The notes beneath the pieces are model-generated. The model searched no databases and was not told the origin of the DNA. It worked only from the letters and a program-made list of their open reading frames with translations. Positions 5,236 to 5,907 of a stretch of DNA of 5,907 bases are shown here, piece after piece. Source of the stretch: Candidatus Bathyarchaeota archaeon (GTDB lineage Archaea > Thermoproteota > Bathyarchaeia > 40CM-2-53-6 > FEN-987); assembly GCA_022865625.1 (NCBI GenBank), contig JALHTB010000179.1, positions 1 through 5,907 of the forward strand, in the 5' to 3' direction. A program made the position numbers and the translations under genes. Position 1 is the first letter of the stretch. Every line of letters starts with the position of its first letter.

Positions 5236-5322
5236 CTAGTGCTTGGCAAGACCGACTAGAATGGCCTTGTAGCGGTGTATGATGTCTTCTACTAGATCTT
5301 CTTGGATCTGTTCCGAAGCCAT
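5236..5322 (-). CDS. 28-codon small ORF overlapping the end of doc
   Basis: Starting at an ATG (complement of 5320-5322) inside the last codons of the Doc-type gene, this frame encodes a 28-residue peptide (MASEQIQEDLVEDIIHRY, then KAILVGLAKH) and stops with TAG at 5236-5238. AAGGA lies about nine bases before the ATG, a fair ribosome site, although it is also Doc coding sequence. The peptide is predicted to be one amphipathic helix, acidic at first and basic at the end. Overlapping the toxin gene by 31 bases would couple its translation to Doc. It could be a small partner or regulator, or the stub of a truncated downstream gene that began this way. It is too short to classify. Confidence 0.4.
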   Translation of the reverse strand: MASEQIQEDLVEDIIHRYKAILVGLAKH

Positions 5323-5681
5323 GACTTGAGTTCCTTCTTGGACACCTCTCCACGCGCCACCCTCAGCATTAAGGCTATCGTCGCATCCGAGTCCACAGAC
5401 AATTCGTATCCGGCTTTCCTGAGGAGGAGAACTCCCACAGCGAATGCCAACCGCTTGTTTCCGTTGACGAGAGGATGTCCCGTGGAGATCTCGCGAATCA
5501 CATACGCAGCCTTAGAGAAGACGTCCCCACGCATCCAGGTTAGCCTGTTTATTATGTAATGCAAAGTGCCCTCACTAACAAAGCCATACTCGCCTCCGGT
5601 TTCGCGCAACACAGCCCGGTAAAGTCGGATAAGCTCGTCGAAAGAAACAGCGGCCGTTGAATCACCTGACTCGCCGACCAT
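5292..5681 (-). CDS. doc: Doc-type toxin, Fic/Doc (death-on-curing) family
   Basis: About 130 residues, the usual Doc length. The Fic-fold active-site motif is HPLVNGNKR (residues 72-80 counted from the GTG at 5690). It has the catalytic His, the acid/amide position filled by Asn, and N-K-R rather than the G-N-G-R of AMP-transferring Fic proteins. The long helix LAFAVGVLLLRKAGYEL follows, as in Doc. Phage P1 Doc phosphorylates and inactivates elongation factor EF-Tu; NKR-type motifs go with that kinase-like chemistry, so a translation target is likely. The usual Phe of HxFx is Leu here. ATG 5681 is chosen because GAGTGAGA sits just before it; GTG 5690 would add MRL. No Phd-like antitoxin is recognisable next to it. 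The upstream gene is known only by its tail, and downstream lies a 28-codon overlapping frame. Confidence 0.85.
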   Translation of the reverse strand: MVGESGDSTAAVSFDELIRLYRAVLRETGGEYGFVSEGTLHYIINRLTWMRGDVFSKAAYVIREISTGHPLVNGNKRLAFAVGVLLLRKAGYELSVDSDATIALMLRVARGEVSKKELKSWLRNRSKKI

Positions 5682-5715
5682 GAGTCTCACTCAAGCCGGC
5701 TTTTCATCCCTCTTT

Positions 5716-5738
5716 GGGACAAGATAAGCTGCTGTCCC
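5716..5738. promoter_or_regulatory. Inverted repeat before doc
   Basis: GGGACA (5716-5721) and TGTCCC (5733-5738) form a perfect six-base inverted repeat with an 11-base spacer, about 35 bases upstream of the doc start, in the 85-base gap after the preceding gene. Toxin-antitoxin operons are commonly autoregulated at such sites; here it is a candidate operator by position only. An A/T-rich CTTATCTT on the minus strand lies in the spacer. Confidence 0.3.
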
Positions 5739-5766
5739 GCGCCAATAACTAGGATTTCGGTTTCAC

Positions 5767-5907
5767 TCACACTGGTGAACGTGGGTTCCCAACCATGATT
5801 GGTTCAAAACCCTCTCGACTTCGCCCCTCAATGATAGCGTCAAGTGGCTGCGACCCTACGATGAGTTCGTGAAGGCTTGCTGAGAGGCCCGCGACCGGCA
5901 CAGGCAC
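5767..5907 (-). CDS. C-terminal end of an unidentified protein (5' partial)
   Basis: A minus-strand frame enters from the right edge and stops with TGA (complement of 5767-5769), giving 46 residues (VPVPVAGLSASLHELIVGSQ, then PLDAIIEGRSREGFEP and NPRSPV). The pattern of a Pro-Val strand, a helix with HELI-x-G, and P-L-x-A-I-x-x-x-x-x-R is loosely like the last helices of NAD-dependent glycerol-3-phosphate dehydrogenases, but this is too little to name it. It lies 85 bases before the doc start in the same direction. It could be co-transcribed with doc, and a partner role for the toxin cannot be excluded without the rest of the gene. Confidence 0.5.
   Translation of the reverse strand: MPVPVAGLSASLHELIVGSQPLDAIIEGRSREGFEPIMVGNPRSPV

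Overview
The window looks like an accessory stretch of a prokaryotic chromosome, most likely archaeal but not proven so. The grounds are weak and indirect: a truncated surface protein with a C-terminal membrane anchor and Arg/Lys tail, GTG and TTG starts, and several small toxin-like genes of types common in archaeal genomes. No rRNA or tRNA gene is present to settle the lineage.

Left end (1-1000, mostly plus strand): the tail of a membrane-anchored exported protein runs into a small two-helix membrane protein with an overlapping GTG start. Beyond that the DNA is a patchwork: a frameshifted minus-strand gene end followed by a terminator-like hairpin, and the membrane-anchor end of another plus-strand protein. 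Centre-left (1000-3100): an intact EamA/DMT-type ten-helix transporter is bracketed by three degenerate copies of a roughly 30-base direct repeat (one upstream, two downstream), each associated with TG/CA tracts. It converges with an intact metallo-beta-lactamase-fold hydrolase on the minus strand.

Centre-right (3100-4480): a broken nucleotidyltransferase fragment is followed by a compact minus-strand pair with a 20-base overlap. The first gene resembles the Panacea/SocA (DUF4065-like) antitoxin domain and the second is a PIN-like nuclease. I read this pair as a candidate toxin-antitoxin module and the best lead in the window. Right end (4480-5907): a 60-residue orphan gene end abuts, in opposite orientation, an unmistakable kynureninase active-site remnant that then decays by frameshifts. 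After that come a Doc-type Fic-fold toxin gene, a 28-codon reading frame overlapping its end, and the C-terminal end of another minus-strand gene running off the window.

Five genes look intact: the EamA transporter, the MBL hydrolase, the PIN-like protein, the Panacea-like protein and Doc. Around them lie at least four gene fragments. The picture is of a recombination-prone island where toxin-antitoxin-type genes persist while cargo decays. Metabolic cooperation between the intact genes is not evident; only the Panacea-like/PIN pair and possibly Doc with its overlapping small frame appear to act together.
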